A DNA stretch of 64,000 nucleotides from the NCBI GenBank assembly GCA_035606175.1, contig DATNFW010000032.1:62001-126000 (forward strand), given 5' to 3'. The notes below the pieces were generated by a model, which did not search any database, was not told where the DNA came from, and saw only the letters and a list, made by a program, of their open reading frames with translations. The position numbers and the translations under genes were made by a program. This DNA is from JASHUC01 sp035606175. Its GTDB lineage: Bacteria > Pseudomonadota > Gammaproteobacteria > Steroidobacterales > Steroidobacteraceae. Positions 62,586 through 64,000 of this stretch are shown here, one piece after another (position 1 is the first letter of the stretch; the number at the start of each line of letters is the position of its first letter).

Positions 62586-63305
62586 CTAGCCGGCGTCGCT
62601 CAACAGCTCCGAGATCAGCGGCCGGAGCGAGGCGCGATCGCGGCGCAGCGCACCGCCGCGTCCTGTGATGATCGAGTCGAGATCCTCGACCGCCTGCTCG
62701 AAGCGGTCGTTCACGACGACGTAGTCGAAGTCGCTGAAATGCTTCATGTCGCCCACGGCATCGCGCAGCCGGCGGGCGATCACTTCGGCCGCGTCGGTTC
62801 GACGCTGCGTGAGCCTCTCCTCGAGCGCGCGGCGGGACGGGGGCAGGATGAAAATCGTGACGCTCTCCGGTAGAGCCGCACGCACTTGCTGCGCGCCCTG
62901 CCAGTCGATCTCCAGCACCACATCCGCGCCGGTCGCGAGGAGTGGCTCGACCGTCTCCCGGCTCGTCCCGTAGTAGTTGTCGAACACCCGGGCATGCTCC
63001 AGGAATGCGCCGCGCGCAACGAGTGCCTCGAACTCGGGGACCGACACGAAAAAGTACTCGCGGCCCTCCACCTCCTGCGGGCGCGGTTTGCGCGTCGTGT
63101 GCGAGATGGAGAGCTTGAGCGCCGGATGACGATCGAGGAGCGCCCCGACGAGAGAGGTCTTGCCGGCCCCGGACGGGGCGGAGATGACATACAGCCGACC
63201 ACGGCCGGACCTCGGACGGTTCCGCTCCCGATCGGACGACTCGAGCATTGCACCGGCGGCTCCTCTGCGCGAACCGCCCTGAGCTTCGACCCCCGCTTGC
63301 TTCAT
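62586..63305 (-). CDS. gmk: Guanylate kinase
   Basis: Phosphorylates GMP. 239 residues from ATG 63305, with a ~35-residue extension; ATG 63248 is an alternative start closer to family length. P-loop ISAPSGAGKTSL, SISHTTRKPRPQEVEGREYFF, EIDWQGAQQVR and the ILPPSRRALEERL lid. Lies 211 bp upstream of rpoZ on the same strand. Confidence 0.96.
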   Translation of the reverse strand: MKQAGVEAQGGSRRGAAGAMLESSDRERNRPRSGRGRLYVISAPSGAGKTSLVGALLDRHPALKLSISHTTRKPRPQEVEGREYFFVSVPEFEALVARGAFLEHARVFDNYYGTSRETVEPLLATGADVVLEIDWQGAQQVRAALPESVTIFILPPSRRALEERLTQRRTDAAEVIARRLRDAVGDMKHFSDFDYVVVNDRFEQAVEDLDSIITGRGGALRRDRASLRPLISELLSDAG

Positions 63306-63446
63306 TTGCCTCGTGATCCGCTAACCGACGTTCGGCACCGGCTCGCGGCTGGTGCTCGTGTGCGGTCGGAGGATCGTACGTCGGCGGTAGTCGGCGTCAA
63401 GGCGCCGCTCATCCCGTCGACCGTCGGCCGAAGCTCGGGTTAATGC

Positions 63447-63508
63447 GCAACCGACGGGTTGCATTGTCCGAAGCGGCCGCGGTACTCTTCGCGCAACCTG
63501 GAGGTTGC
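63447..63508. promoter_or_regulatory. Two GCAACC-N4-GGTTGC palindromes before the last gene
   Basis: GCAACC-GACG-GGTTGC (63447-63462) and GCAACC-TGGA-GGTTGC (63493-63508) have identical arms and both continue ATT; centres are 46 bp apart. The second contains the ribosome-binding site (GGAGG) of the following gene. The shape suits a dimeric repressor such as an ArsR protein, which often partners SRPBCC genes; that is inference. Confidence 0.55.
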
Positions 63509-63511
63509 ATT

Positions 63512-64000
63512 ATGAGCGGTATCCCCGATCGCATCGAGAAGCGAATGGCCCTGCGCGCGCCGCGCGCGCGAGTCTGGCGCGCGATCAGCGAAGCGAAGCA
63601 ATTCGGCAGCTGGTTCGGAGTCGAGCTCGACGGCGAGTTTGCACCCAACACCCGGCTCACCGGACGGATCGCACCGACGAAGGTCGACCCGGAGGTCGCG
63701 AAGCTGCAGCAGCCCTATGTCGGCTTCCCTTTTGAGTTCCACATCGACCGCATCGAGCCGATGAGCTTGTTCTCCTTTCGATGGCATCCGAGTGCCGTCG
63801 ATCGCAACACCGACTTCTCGTCCGAGCCGATGACGCTCGTCGAGTTTCATCTGGAAGACGCGCCTCAAGGGACTGTGCTCACAATCACTGAGTCCGGCTT
63901 CGATCGCATCCCGCTCGAGCGACGGGCCAAGGCATTCACGAGCAACGAGGGAGGCTGGACCCATCAGCTGAGGCTCATCGAGAAGTACCTGGGTCAGCTC
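63512..64000 (+). CDS. SRPBCC (AHSA1-like) domain protein, 3' end cut by window edge
   Basis: 163 codons from ATG 63512 to the edge, no stop reached. The opening RIEKRMALRAPRARVWRAIS and AKQFGSWFGVEL are the START/AHSA1 fold signature, and PMTLVEFHLED and TVLTITESGFDRIP follow. These small ligand-binding proteins often pair with an ArsR-type regulator, which may lie beyond the edge. Good GGAGG ribosome site inside the second palindrome. Confidence 0.87.
   Translation, partial: MSGIPDRIEKRMALRAPRARVWRAISEAKQFGSWFGVELDGEFAPNTRLTGRIAPTKVDPEVAKLQQPYVGFPFEFHIDRIEPMSLFSFRWHPSAVDRNTDFSSEPMTLVEFHLEDAPQGTVLTITESGFDRIPLERRAKAFTSNEGGWTHQLRLIEKYLGQL

Overview
The window is GC-rich bacterial chromosome carrying the replication-origin neighbourhood of a gammaproteobacterium. 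The evidence is the divergent layout recF-dnaN-dnaA (minus) / rpmH-rnpA-yidD-yidC-mnmE (plus), two parS-like ParB sites inside recF, the gmk-rpoZ-spoT-ridA-recG order, and a bioB-bioF-bioC-bioD operon. A Steroidobacteraceae/Nevskiales-type lineage is my guess from gene content and GC; nothing in the sequence proves it. I saw no rRNA, tRNA, CRISPR array, prophage or insertion sequence.

Layout. 1-8.2 kb: replication and membrane-insertion core. An inverted-repeat-rich 347-bp gap separates recF from dnaN, and a candidate oriC lies between dnaN and dnaA. 8.2-15.1 kb: metal transport, with a Zn/Mn-type ABC system, a DMT permease with a His-rich tail, a NiCoT Ni/Co permease and a P1B-type ATPase. 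13.0-22.8 kb: a two-armed cluster. The minus arm is a six-TM SPFH protein, an HflC-like and an HflK-like protein and the P-type ATPase. The divergent plus arm is a membrane-anchored dihaem cytochrome c, a membrane-anchored parvulin and a HupE/UreJ-like protein. An ECF sigma gene converges on its end. 23.8-30.8 kb: mnmG-pyrF-peptide-binding lipoprotein, then a CheD-like protein with otsB-otsA (trehalose). 31.0-38.4 kb: PRC-barrel protein, TrkH/TrkA K+ uptake, UvrD, glyoxalase II, an unknown small protein. 38.5-45.7 kb: haem a synthesis and a cytochrome c oxidase operon that has kept subunits II and III but holds only a remnant of catalytic subunit I and no ctaG. 45.7-49.9 kb: biotin operon. 50-54.4 kb: carotenoid oxygenase, GH51 arabinofuranosidase, DusA. 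54.4-63.3 kb: GST, AnmK, UbiA, RecG, RidA, SpoT, RpoZ, Gmk. The right edge holds a partial SRPBCC gene behind two matching palindromes.

Most worth a second look: the SPFH / P-type ATPase / cytochrome c / parvulin / HupE-like cluster (13.0-22.8 kb), whose tight overlaps suggest one envelope metal-handling machine; the gutted oxidase operon (43.5-44.1 kb); a CheD homologue with its catalytic Cys replaced by Ala, tied to trehalose genes; the recF parS sites; a four-copy 10-bp repeat that carries the ribosome-binding site of the carotenoid oxygenase; and the paired palindromes before the last gene.
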